Source of the DNA: an uncultured Duncaniella sp. | Lineage (GTDB): Bacteria > Bacteroidota > Bacteroidia > Bacteroidales > Muribaculaceae | Direction of reading: 5' to 3' | DNA: 64,000 nt | Assembly: GCA_910578515.1 (NCBI GenBank) | Contig: CAJTQR010000002.1 | Location: 124,001-188,000 of the forward strand | Shown here: in pieces, positions 15,910 through 24,257 of the stretch | Layout: each line of letters begins with the position of its first letter | Numbering within the stretch: position 1 is the stretch's first letter | Notes under the pieces: generated by a model | The model's database searches: none | What the model was told of the DNA's origin: nothing | The model's input: only the letters and a program-made list of their open reading frames with translations | Position numbers and translations under genes: made by a program

Positions 15910-17898
15910 ATGAAAACTAATTTCCTACGCATCTCAGCTCTCGCATTAGCCGCCGCCATGTGCGGTTCGGGAGCGTCGTACGCAGAGACAAAAAACGAAA
16001 TGGTGATTCAGACCAATAAGGTCGGGGCTGAAATACAGCCTACCATGTACGGTCTGTTTTTTGAAGATATCAATTATGGCGCCGATGGCGGTCTGTATGC
16101 CGAAATGATAAAGAACCGTTCATTTGAATTTCCGCAGAATTTCATGGGGTGGAATACCTTTGGCAATGTGGAGCTGAAAAATGACGGACCATTTGAAAAG
16201 AATCCTCACTATGTGCGCCTCTCGGACCCGGGTCACCGTCACAAACGTACCGGTCTTGACAACGAAGGCTTCTTCGGGGTGGCATTCAAGAAGGGTGAGG
16301 AGTACCGTTTCTCGGTATGGGCACGCTCAGCCACCGATGCCGCAAGCAAAATCCGTGTGGAACTGATTGACCCAGCCTCGATGGGCGAGACCCAGGTAAT
16401 GGCTAAGCAGGATATTGAAATCAACTCTCCGGAGTGGAAGAAATATACCGTGACCCTCAAACCCTCTGAGACCAATGCCAAGGGGCGTCTGCGCATATTC
16501 CTCTCGTCGCCCAACAGTGTGGACCTCGAGCACATATCACTCTTCCCGGTCGACACATGGAAAGGTCATGAGAATGGATTGCGCAAGGACCTCGCGCAGA
16601 AACTCGCCGACATCAATCCCGGTCTGCTCCGTTTCCCCGGCGGCTGTATAGTTGAAGGCACTGACCTCGAGACACGCTACCAGTGGAAAAATACTGTGGG
16701 TCCGGTGGAGAACCGACCTCTCAACGAGAACCGATGGGAGTATACATTCCCTCACCGCTTCTTCCCCGACTATTTCCAGAGCTACGGACTCGGATTCTTT
16801 GAGTTCTTCCAGCTTTCAGAGGAAATTGGCGCCGAGCCGCTGCCGGTGCTCAATGTGGGACTTGCATGTCAGTATCAGAACAACGACCCGTCGGCTCATG
16901 TGCCTGTGGATGAGTTGCAGCCCTATATCCAGGATGCTCTCGACCTGATAGAGTTTGCCAACGGCGACACCACTACCACCTGGGGCGCACTCCGCGCGCA
17001 GATGGGACATCCCGCACCGTTCAACATGAAGTTTATCGGTATCGGCAACGAGCAGTGGGGAGCTACATATCCCGAACACCTCAAGCCGTTCATCACCGCT
17101 ATACGTGCGAAGTATCCCGACATCAAGATTGTGGGTTCGTCAGGTCCCAATTCGGAAGGTAAGGAATTTGATTACCTCTGGCCTGAGATGAAAAAGCTCA
17201 AGGCTGACCTTGTGGATGAGCATTTCTACCGTCCCGAATCATGGTTCCTCGCACAGGGTGCCCGCTACGACAACTACGACCGCAAAGGACCAAAGGTATT
17301 CGCAGGCGAATATGCTTGTCACGGCAAGGGTAAGAAATGGAACCACTTCAACGCCGCCCTGCTTGAGGCAGCGTTTATGACCGGACTCGAACGCAATGCC
17401 GATGTGGTCCACATGGCAACCTACGCACCCCTTTTCGCTCATGTGGAAGGATGGCAATGGCGTCCCGATATGATATGGTTTGACAATCTCGAATCATTCC
17501 CCACCTCAAGCTACTATGTGCAGCAGCTCTATGCTTCCAACAAGGGCACAAATGTGCTCCCCCTCACCATGGATAAGAAGCCTGTCACCGGTGCCGAAGG
17601 ACAGAACGGTCTGTTTGCCAGCGCTGTGATTGACAAAAACACAGGTGAATACATAGTCAAGGTGGCTAATACCGGAGAGACAGAGCAGCCTCTCACCCTC
17701 AACTTCGCAGGTATGAAGAAGGGTGCGGCACTTACCTCATGCAAAGTGATTACGCTCAATGCTCCGGCACCCGATGCAGAGAACTCGCTCGAGAATCCAT
17801 CGCTGATTTCACCGGTAGAGAGCACTCTCCCCGTCGACGGACAGAAACTTACCACCACCATCCCGCCTCTCACATTCCGCGTGTATATTCTGAAATAA
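15910..17898 (+). CDS. Alpha-L-arabinofuranosidase, GH51, exported
   Basis: Retaining exo-enzyme that removes alpha-L-arabinofuranosyl groups from arabinan, arabinoxylan or pectic side chains. The 662-residue protein has a signal peptide (about 1-26), then the GH51 start PTMYGLFFEDINYGADGG. A CBM4_9-like beta-sandwich insert covers about residues 75-215. The (beta/alpha)8 domain carries RFPGGCIVEG, the acid/base Glu381 in GIGNEQWG and the nucleophile Glu467 in VFAGEYACHG. A C-terminal beta-sandwich closes it. Full-length and intact, with its own consensus promoter and a downstream hairpin, so it is expressed independently of the SusCD locus. Confidence 0.95.
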   Translation: MKTNFLRISALALAAAMCGSGASYAETKNEMVIQTNKVGAEIQPTMYGLFFEDINYGADGGLYAEMIKNRSFEFPQNFMGWNTFGNVELKNDGPFEKNPHYVRLSDPGHRHKRTGLDNEGFFGVAFKKGEEYRFSVWARSATDAASKIRVELIDPASMGETQVMAKQDIEINSPEWKKYTVTLKPSETNAKGRLRIFLSSPNSVDLEHISLFPVDTWKGHENGLRKDLAQKLADINPGLLRFPGGCIVEGTDLETRYQWKNTVGPVENRPLNENRWEYTFPHRFFPDYFQSYGLGFFEFFQLSEEIGAEPLPVLNVGLACQYQNNDPSAHVPVDELQPYIQDALDLIEFANGDTTTTWGALRAQMGHPAPFNMKFIGIGNEQWGATYPEHLKPFITAIRAKYPDIKIVGSSGPNSEGKEFDYLWPEMKKLKADLVDEHFYRPESWFLAQGARYDNYDRKGPKVFAGEYACHGKGKKWNHFNAALLEAAFMTGLERNADVVHMATYAPLFAHVEGWQWRPDMIWFDNLESFPTSSYYVQQLYASNKGTNVLPLTMDKKPVTGAEGQNGLFASAVIDKNTGEYIVKVANTGETEQPLTLNFAGMKKGAALTSCKVITLNAPAPDAENSLENPSLISPVESTLPVDGQKLTTTIPPLTFRVYILK

Positions 17899-17957
17899 AC
17901 CGCTCCGATGCACCCTGCGTGGTACGCAACGGATTGGGTATAGATTAAATATCTGTT

Positions 17958-18007
17958 AAAACCGGAGGAAAAAACACATTCTTTTCCGGTTTTGACAGAT
18001 TTTTTTT
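17958..18007 (+). terminator. Terminator of the GH51 gene
   Basis: Arms AAAACCGG (17958-17965) and CCGGTTTT (17986-17993), with an A-rich/T-rich pair inside, followed six bases later by a run of eight T (18000-18007). The T-run directly precedes and partly forms the -7 box of the next gene. Confidence 0.7.
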
Positions 18008-18014
18008 ACCTTTG
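18007..18014 (+). promoter_or_regulatory. -7 box of the DUF5106 gene
   Basis: TACCTTTG matches TAnnTTTG. It places the transcript start near 18020, which supports ATG 18047 as start codon and excludes the in-frame GTG at 18014. The -33 region is a weak T-rich match. Confidence 0.6.
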
Positions 18015-18046
18015 TGATTGGAAAAAACCGTTCAATCACAACGATA

Positions 18047-18952
18047 ATGAATCTGAAACGAATAATATTAGGATTATTACTCACATTAAGCATCGGATTG
18101 GGAGTCAAGGCTCAGAATTCCATAAACCGTGAGACATATTTCCCTTATCCCCTGGTGCCCGATTCAATCCAGGCATTCCAGAGCAGATGTGACTATCTCG
18201 CGCGCCATTTCTGGGATTTCTGCGAGCTCTCCAAAGCCTTCTCGGCAAAACAGAAAATGGCTAATGAATTTTCGGTATATCTCAGCATACTCCGCAATGC
18301 ATCCGTCGACTCCGCCCTCGCATCGGTGGATAGACTTGCCAAGAAGCTCGAGAAACAGCCTAACGACCTCCTTTTTCTCGCTCAGCAGGCTGAAGGGAAA
18401 CTGTTCAGTGACACGGCTGAGGCTTGGGTGGATGGGCTGTATCTTCCATTTGCTGAAGCGGTGGTGAAAAACAAACGCATTGATAAGGCCCACAAAGCCC
18501 GCTTCGCGCATCATGCCACCATCCTTAAAAACACTATGATGGGTGGTCCGGCGGCTCCGTTACCATACACGACCGTCAATGGCGAGAAGCGTAACCTGAG
18601 CGCTGATTCGGCTGAAATACTCGTGGTGTTCTTCAATGACCCGGATTGTTCGGACTGTAACCTTGCCCGTATACGCCTCGATGCCGACATTTCCACCACA
18701 GAACTAATCAACGAAGGTAAGGTCAAAGTAGTGTCAATCTCACTCATAGAACCTGACGAAGCCTGGAAGCAGGCTGTGAGCGGTTATCCCTCAAACTGGA
18801 CAATCGGCGCCAACCCCGACGCGGACCTCACGTATGACTTGCGCTCCGGCACTCCAAATTTCTACATCATCGACCGCCGACACAATGTGCGTTTCAAGCA
18901 TCTCACCATTGACCAGGTGCTCGACGTGATGCGTCAAATCAAAAAGCGGTAA
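18047..18952 (+). CDS. Exported DUF5106-type protein with thioredoxin-like domain
   Basis: A 301-residue exported protein (signal peptide about 1-23, ending VKAQ). The N-terminal helical half resembles DUF5106 (QSRCDYLARHFWDFCEL), a domain usually joined to thioredoxin-like domains in Bacteroidota. The C-terminal half is a thioredoxin fold with a CxxC redox pair in NDPDCSDCNLARI, followed by the cis-Pro segment SGTPNFYIIDRRHNV. It is probably a periplasmic thiol oxidoreductase or redox-linked chaperone; the partner is unknown. It begins a plus-strand run, with doxX 24 bp downstream. The start is set by the -7 box at 18007-18014. Confidence 0.82.
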   Translation: MNLKRIILGLLLTLSIGLGVKAQNSINRETYFPYPLVPDSIQAFQSRCDYLARHFWDFCELSKAFSAKQKMANEFSVYLSILRNASVDSALASVDRLAKKLEKQPNDLLFLAQQAEGKLFSDTAEAWVDGLYLPFAEAVVKNKRIDKAHKARFAHHATILKNTMMGGPAAPLPYTTVNGEKRNLSADSAEILVVFFNDPDCSDCNLARIRLDADISTTELINEGKVKVVSISLIEPDEAWKQAVSGYPSNWTIGANPDADLTYDLRSGTPNFYIIDRRHNVRFKHLTIDQVLDVMRQIKKR

Positions 18953-18976
18953 TCATCATTCTAAACACCTTCTGAA

Positions 18977-19486
18977 ATGTGCTGGTATAACTCACGCCCC
19001 ATCAATTGGTTCATTAAACTGTCAGGCTACACCTACAGCAATCTCGCCCGTCTTTTCATGCGGTTGTTTGTAGGGGTGATGTTGCTGCAGTTCGGCATAC
19101 GGCATCTTGTCAATTACAGTTTGCTGCGCGATACCTTCCCCACTGTGCTCCACATGTCGTCGGAGTGCTCTCTTATCATCATGATAGTCATTGAGGTAGT
19201 GTGCTCGCTGTTCATAATGGTAGGATTTCTCACCCGTCTGAGTGCGATTCCGCCGATATGTGCCATGATTGGAGCCGAGTATTATATCCTGCACGATATG
19301 GTGCCTAACCTGCCGGTCTACGGACTCGACAGTACTGACCCCGGGTATCTTCCGATAATGTTCATCGGTATCTATATGTATCTGCTCATAGCCGGTCCGG
19401 GTAAAATCTCGCTCGATTATTTTACATCGCTTTACATCATCCAGCATAAAGGTAAGGATGAGGAGGAGGAACTTGACGAGGTGTGA
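18977..19486 (+). CDS. DoxX family membrane protein
   Basis: A 169-residue inner-membrane protein with four hydrophobic segments and the DoxX-like start ARLFMRLFVGVMLLQFGIRH, followed by MVGFLTRLSAIPP in the second half. DoxX relatives are linked to respiratory or thiol-oxidative functions, but the biochemical role of this branch is not established. The acidic C-terminus (KGKDEEEELDEV) should lie in the cytosol. It follows the DUF5106/thioredoxin-like gene by 24 bp; the pairing of a membrane DoxX protein with an exported CxxC protein makes a redox link plausible, but this is inference. Confidence 0.85.
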   Translation: MCWYNSRPINWFIKLSGYTYSNLARLFMRLFVGVMLLQFGIRHLVNYSLLRDTFPTVLHMSSECSLIIMIVIEVVCSLFIMVGFLTRLSAIPPICAMIGAEYYILHDMVPNLPVYGLDSTDPGYLPIMFIGIYMYLLIAGPGKISLDYFTSLYIIQHKGKDEEEELDEV

Positions 19487-19549
19487 CCTGCGGGGCAGAC
19501 AGACATCCATTCAGATTTATGTGTGTAATAAAGCAACCACACTCATAGC

Positions 19550-20629
19550 ATGAAAATAGCAGTGTTGATATCAGGTGGCGTTGACAGCGCGGTAGCGGTA
19601 CATCAGCTACTGGAGCAGGGTCACGATTTACACCTGTTTTATATACGAATCGGTCTTGATACCGATGAAGGGGATTGTTCGGCTGAGGAGGATATCGAGA
19701 TGTGTTCCTTCATAGCTCGCAGATACAATCTCCCGTTCGACGTAGTGTCGCTTCATGAGGAGTATTGGGAAAATGTGATGGAGTATGCGCTCCGCACTGT
19801 GCGCCAAGGGCTCACTCCAAACCCCGACATCATGTGCAACAAGATGATTAAGTTCGGGTTCTTCGAAGAGCGCTGGGGGCATGAGTTCGATAAGACTGCC
19901 ACCGGGCACTATGCTACCACTCATGAGATTGACGGATTGGTCTACCTCGGCACTGCCGCAGACAAGGTGAAGGACCAGACCGACTTCCTCTGTCAGATTT
20001 CCTACCCGCAGCTGAGTCATATAATGTTCCCCATAGGCACCCTCCCCAAAGCTCGTGTGCGCGAGATAGCAGTGGAGACAAAGATGCCTAACGCATTTCG
20101 GCGCGACAGCCAGGGAATCTGCTTCCTGGGTAAAATCAACTACAACGACTTCATACGCCGTCATCTCGGCGAGAAGCCGGGACCGATAGTGGAACTTGAG
20201 ACCGGACGCAAACTTGGTGAGCACAGGGGATTTTGGTTCCATACCATAGGTCAGCGCAAAGGACTGGGACTGAGTGGAGGTCCATGGTATGTGGTGAAGA
20301 AAAACGTGCATGACAATGTCATCTACGTGTCGCAGGGCTATGATACTCAGAAGCAATATGGCACTACTCTGCATCTCGATGAAATGCACTGGATTACCCG
20401 CGACCCGTGGGCCGATGGATGTGACAATGTGAGAATTACATTCAAAAACCGCCATACCCCCGATTTTCTCCCGGCAAGTCTCTCGAAGATAGCCGAAGGG
20501 GAATATCTCATTGAGTCCGACCGCCCCGTCCAGGGAATAGCTCCCGGTCAGTTTGCCGTTATCTACGACAAAGACTCCGAGCTTTGCTACGGCAGCGGTG
20601 TAATCACAGGAAGAAACATAATGGTATAA
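19550..20629 (+). CDS. mnmA: tRNA-specific 2-thiouridylase
   Basis: Adds sulfur to U34 of Lys, Glu and Gln tRNAs in an ATP-dependent reaction using persulfide sulfur. The 359-residue protein has the PP-loop SGGVDS at residues 8-13, the first catalytic Cys in NPDIMCNKMIKFG, the TGHYATT segment, and the second Cys in DSQGICFLGKINYNDF. A C-terminal beta barrel ends with IAPGQFAVIYDKDS and GSGVI. All expected active-site residues are present. Bacteroidota commonly have two mnmA copies; only one is in the window. Gap to the DUF151 gene is 17 bp, so they are likely cotranscribed. Confidence 0.95.
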   Translation: MKIAVLISGGVDSAVAVHQLLEQGHDLHLFYIRIGLDTDEGDCSAEEDIEMCSFIARRYNLPFDVVSLHEEYWENVMEYALRTVRQGLTPNPDIMCNKMIKFGFFEERWGHEFDKTATGHYATTHEIDGLVYLGTAADKVKDQTDFLCQISYPQLSHIMFPIGTLPKARVREIAVETKMPNAFRRDSQGICFLGKINYNDFIRRHLGEKPGPIVELETGRKLGEHRGFWFHTIGQRKGLGLSGGPWYVVKKNVHDNVIYVSQGYDTQKQYGTTLHLDEMHWITRDPWADGCDNVRITFKNRHTPDFLPASLSKIAEGEYLIESDRPVQGIAPGQFAVIYDKDSELCYGSGVITGRNIMV

Positions 20630-20646
20630 ATTTAGTAGAGAGTCTG

Positions 20647-21267
20647 ATGGAAAATCGTGTGAAACTAAAGGTATTGGGCATCTCGTACAGCCAGATTCAG
20701 GCCGGAGCTTATGCCCTCATACTTGCGCAAGTCAACGGTCCTTACCGTATCCCGGTAGTAATCGGAGCGTCCGAAGCGCAGTCAATTGCCTTGAAAATGG
20801 AGGGGATTATCCCCCCGCGACCCATGACTCACGACCTTTTTGTAAGTTTCGCCCACGCATTCGGGGTGAAGCTTGAGGAGGTATTTATCTACAAATTCGA
20901 GGACGGCATCTTCTCCTCCGAGTTGACATTTACCGATGGAGACCGCACTGTCACCATTGACTCCCGCACAAGTGATGCCATAGCTATCGCTATGCGCACC
21001 AATACTCCGATTTTCACTACCCGCGAAATTCTTAATGAAACCGGCTTTGAGATGGAGGTGCAGGAGAATGCCGACCACGACGATGACGCCACCGACCTCC
21101 CGGACGGTACCGATGAGGAGGAGATTCATACCAATACCACTCCGAAACTCGAGAATTACGCCGTTGAGGAGCTTGAAAAGACCCTCGACAGACTAATCGA
21201 GCGTGAGGAATACGAGGAGGCAGCCAGAGTGGCCGAAATACTTCGCCGAAAAAGAAATTCTCAATAA
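20647..21267 (+). CDS. Bifunctional nuclease family protein (DUF151) with C-terminal UVR motif
   Basis: A 206-residue protein. Residues 1-135 form the DUF151 bifunctional nuclease domain (VKLKVLGISYSQIQAGAYALI, PVVIGASEAQSIA, then RTSDAIAIAMRTNTPIF). After an acidic linker (about 140-165) comes a C-terminal UVR-like helix pair (YAVEELEKTLDRLIEREEYE, then AARVAEILRRK) as in UvrB/UvrC. The ATG at 20647 gives a start next to conserved sequence; an upstream frame overlapping mnmA is not needed. The biochemical role in bacteria is unclear; nuclease activity has been reported for plant and archaeal relatives. Cotranscription with mnmA and the transporter is likely. Confidence 0.88.
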   Translation: MENRVKLKVLGISYSQIQAGAYALILAQVNGPYRIPVVIGASEAQSIALKMEGIIPPRPMTHDLFVSFAHAFGVKLEEVFIYKFEDGIFSSELTFTDGDRTVTIDSRTSDAIAIAMRTNTPIFTTREILNETGFEMEVQENADHDDDATDLPDGTDEEEIHTNTTPKLENYAVEELEKTLDRLIEREEYEEAARVAEILRRKRNSQ

Positions 21268-21291
21268 TCACCCTACCTAAAATCAGCAGCC

Positions 21292-22620
21292 ATGTTTAAC
21301 ATCAAACCTATTCAAGTGCGTCTTGCAGCCATGAATTTCCTGGAATTCGCAGTCTGGGGCGCATATCTCATTTCTCTCGGAAATTTTCTATATTCCATAG
21401 GTCTGGAAAAACAAATCGGATGGTTCTACATGATACAGGGAGTGGTCTCGCTCTTCATGCCCGCTGTGGTTGGTATTATTGCCGACCGGTGGTTGCAGGC
21501 TCAGAAGATGTTGAGCCTCTGCCATCTTTTGGCAGGATGCTTCATGGGAGCGGCAGGGATATATTGCCTCTCCACTCCAACCATTGAGTTTGGACCGCTA
21601 TTCACACTATATACCTTCTCCGTGGCATTCTTTATGCCTACAATCGGTCTTGCCAATTCTGTGGCATTCAACGCTCTTAACCGCGAAGGGATGGACACCG
21701 TGAAGCACTTCCCGCCCATCCGCGTGTTTGGCACCGTGGGCTTTATCTGCGCCATGCTGTTTGTCAATTTCACCCAGTTCCAGAGCAATCCATATCAGCT
21801 GATTACCTCGGCGGTGCTGAGCTTCTGTCTCGCAGCCTACGCTTTGACCATGCCGAAGTGTCCCACCAATGCTGCCGGCTCAAACTCCATCTCCGATATG
21901 CTCGGTCTGCGTGCATTCAAACTTTTCAAGGTGAAACGGATGTCGGTATTCTTTATTTTCAGCATGCTTCTTGGCGTTTCTCTCCAGATAACCAACAGCT
22001 ACGGCAATACCTTCATCACCTCATTTTCGGCAATACCTGAATTTGCCGACACATGGGGCGCCCACAATGCCAACGCTCTCATTTCTCTATCGCAGATGAG
22101 TGAAACACTCTGTATACTCCTCATCCCCTTCTGTCTCAAGCGCTTCGGCATAAAGGGTGTGATGATGATGTCGATGTTCGCATGGATGCTTCGCTTCGGA
22201 TTTTTCGGTCTCGGCGATACCGGTAGCGGACTGTGGCTCTTAGTGCTCTCATGCATAGTCTATGGTGTGGCGTTTGACTTCTTCAATGTTTCCGGAGGTC
22301 TCTATGTGGACCAGGAGACCACCAAGGATATCCGCAGCAGTGCCCAGGGACTCTTCATGATAATGACCAATGGTATCGGTGCTACCGTAGGCACTCTATG
22401 TGCACAGGGTATAGTGAACCATTTTGTATTCTCACAGACCACCCCCGAAGCTCAACATGCCGGCTGGGTGACCTCTTGGTATATATTCGCTGCCTATTCA
22501 CTTGTAGTAGGTGTGCTCTTCATGTTTATATTTAAAGATAGCAAAACCCCGTCGGTCAATGCTGAAACCGAGCTTATCGGTAAAGCAAATTCTGGCTCGG
22601 ATGGGTTCATAAACGAATGA
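21292..22620 (+). CDS. Nucleoside:H+ symporter family transporter (NupG-like MFS)
   Basis: Inner-membrane major-facilitator transporter of 442 residues with about 12 hydrophobic helices, resembling NupG/XapB nucleoside permeases. Family features are the start RLAAMNFLEFAVWGAYLISLG, the GIIADRW loop after helix 2, the FPPIRVFGTVGFI segment and GGLYVDQET in the C-terminal half. It should import purine or pyrimidine nucleosides with protons. That fits the salvage role of deoC, which is located elsewhere in the window. It overlaps rsmE by 4 bp (ATGA). Precise nucleoside preference cannot be read from sequence. Confidence 0.9.
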   Translation: MFNIKPIQVRLAAMNFLEFAVWGAYLISLGNFLYSIGLEKQIGWFYMIQGVVSLFMPAVVGIIADRWLQAQKMLSLCHLLAGCFMGAAGIYCLSTPTIEFGPLFTLYTFSVAFFMPTIGLANSVAFNALNREGMDTVKHFPPIRVFGTVGFICAMLFVNFTQFQSNPYQLITSAVLSFCLAAYALTMPKCPTNAAGSNSISDMLGLRAFKLFKVKRMSVFFIFSMLLGVSLQITNSYGNTFITSFSAIPEFADTWGAHNANALISLSQMSETLCILLIPFCLKRFGIKGVMMMSMFAWMLRFGFFGLGDTGSGLWLLVLSCIVYGVAFDFFNVSGGLYVDQETTKDIRSSAQGLFMIMTNGIGATVGTLCAQGIVNHFVFSQTTPEAQHAGWVTSWYIFAAYSLVVGVLFMFIFKDSKTPSVNAETELIGKANSGSDGFINE

Positions 22621-23327
22621 TACAATTTTATTCGCCGGACATAGCAGAGACATTGATGTTGCCTGAAAGCGACTCGCGCCATGCCGTGCGCGTGCTCCGT
22701 ATGAAGGAAGGTGACGAACTGCAGGTAATCGACGGTAAGGGCACAGTCTATACCTGCCGCCTTGCCGATGCGCACTCAAAGCATGCCTCCGTTGAAATTA
22801 TCAGTTCTCATGAGCAGCCGCTCCCATGGCGTCAGCAATTGGCGGTGGCGGTAGCCCCTACAAAACACATGGACCGCATGGAATGGCTCGTTGAGAAGAT
22901 GACCGAGGTGGGTGTCAACCGCATAATTCCGTTGCTTACCGACCGTAGCGAGCGCCGCGAAATCAAGGTTGAACGACTCGAGAAGATAGCTGTCGCTGCC
23001 ATGAAACAGTCGCTCAAAGCCACTCTTCCGGTGATTGACGAGATGACTCCGCTCAGCACCCTCATTACCATGATGCCGGATGCGCAGCGGTTTGTGGCGT
23101 ACTGTGACCCGGCTATACCACGTGTCAATCTTGCACGCAGCTATAAGCCCGGCATGGATACACTGATTCTCATAGGTCCTGAAGGGGATTTCAATCCTGC
23201 CGAAATCCGCGCTACTCTCGATGCAGGTTTTAAGCCGGTGACTCTCGGCGATAACCGCCTGCGCACGGAAACCGCCGCTCTTTTCGCTCTCTCCACTTGT
23301 CATGTGATAGACCAACTCAATTTATAA
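22617..23327 (+). CDS. rsmE: 16S rRNA (uracil-1498-N3)-methyltransferase
   Basis: SAM-dependent SPOUT methyltransferase that modifies U1498 of 16S rRNA. The 236-residue protein has an N-terminal PUA-like RNA-binding domain (HAVRVLRMKEGDELQVIDGKG at about 22-43) and the C-terminal knotted domain: MDRMEWLVEKMTEVGVN, ILIGPEGDFNPAEI and LGDNRLRTETAALFA, the last two forming the cofactor knot. Translationally coupled to the upstream nucleoside transporter through a 4-bp ATGA overlap, a pairing that seems positional rather than functional. Confidence 0.94.
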   Translation: MIQFYSPDIAETLMLPESDSRHAVRVLRMKEGDELQVIDGKGTVYTCRLADAHSKHASVEIISSHEQPLPWRQQLAVAVAPTKHMDRMEWLVEKMTEVGVNRIIPLLTDRSERREIKVERLEKIAVAAMKQSLKATLPVIDEMTPLSTLITMMPDAQRFVAYCDPAIPRVNLARSYKPGMDTLILIGPEGDFNPAEIRATLDAGFKPVTLGDNRLRTETAALFALSTCHVIDQLNL

Positions 23328-23381
23328 TAAGATTACAGGGATGGCTCCGGTATCGGTCGGCTCCCCTTAATTGTCACAACA

Positions 23382-24191
23382 ATGTTTACATTCAAAGAAT
23401 ATTCGTCACAACCCCAATTCTTTCTCCTTGCCGGTCCCTGTGTCATCGAAGGGGAGACTATGGCGATGGAGATTGCTGAAATAGCGCTCAGAATTACCTC
23501 TGAACTTGGCATCCCTTACGTGTTCAAAGGTTCTTATCGCAAGGCTAACCGCTCGCGTCTCGATTCATTCACCGGCATAGGTGACCTTGAGGCGCTCAAG
23601 ATTTTATCAAAGGTACGCGACACCTTTAATATCCCCGTGGTAACAGACATTCACACCGCCGAGGAGGCTGCAATGGCAGCCGAGTTTGTGGATGTGCTGC
23701 AAATTCCGGCATTCCTGTGCCGCCAGACCGATTTGCTTGTGGCGGCAGCCCGCACAGGCAAGGCGGTTAACATCAAGAAAGGTCAATTCCTTTCCCCTGA
23801 CGCCATGCAGTTTGCTCTGCAGAAAGTTCGCGATGCCGGCAATGATAATGTAGCCCTTACCGAGCGTGGCGTTACATTCGGCTATCAGGACCTCGTGGTG
23901 GACTATCGCGGTATCCCTGAGATGCAGCGCTTCGGTGCACCCGTAATTCTCGACGTCACACATTCACTGCAGCAGCCCAATCAGCCCAAGGGTGTCACCG
24001 GGGGACGTCCCGACCTTATCGAGACTATAGCGCGCGCCGGTGTTGCCACCGGTGTTGACGGTATATTCCTTGAAACCCATCAGAACCCCTCGGTGGCTAA
24101 GAGCGACGGTGCCAATATGCTCCCCCTCTCACAGCTCCCCGAACTTCTGCGCCATCTTGCTGCAATACGCATGACCATAAATCAATTCTGA
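23382..24191 (+). CDS. kdsA: 3-deoxy-8-phosphooctulonate (Kdo-8-phosphate) synthase
   Basis: Condenses phosphoenolpyruvate with arabinose-5-phosphate to Kdo-8-phosphate for the lipopolysaccharide inner core, supporting a Gram-negative envelope. The 269-residue class I/II DAHP-like barrel shows FFLLAGPCVIEGE, FKGSYRKANRSRLDSFTG, the DVLQIPAFLCRQTDLL segment, NIKKGQFLSP and the C-terminal DGIFLETHQNPS. The size is normal. No kdsB, kdsC or kdsD lies nearby. Start at 23382 (MFTFKEYSS) gives the usual short N-terminus. Confidence 0.96.
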   Translation: MFTFKEYSSQPQFFLLAGPCVIEGETMAMEIAEIALRITSELGIPYVFKGSYRKANRSRLDSFTGIGDLEALKILSKVRDTFNIPVVTDIHTAEEAAMAAEFVDVLQIPAFLCRQTDLLVAAARTGKAVNIKKGQFLSPDAMQFALQKVRDAGNDNVALTERGVTFGYQDLVVDYRGIPEMQRFGAPVILDVTHSLQQPNQPKGVTGGRPDLIETIARAGVATGVDGIFLETHQNPSVAKSDGANMLPLSQLPELLRHLAAIRMTINQF

Positions 24192-24257
24192 TTTTATTTT
24201 CAAAGAACTGATTTCAACTTTTTATTTTTAGATTTCAAAGGTACATATTCCAACACG

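Noticed and set aside
19628..20455. 275-codon frame antisense to mnmA
   Set aside because: The MnmA active-site motifs are intact on the plus strand; the antisense frame has no recognisable features.
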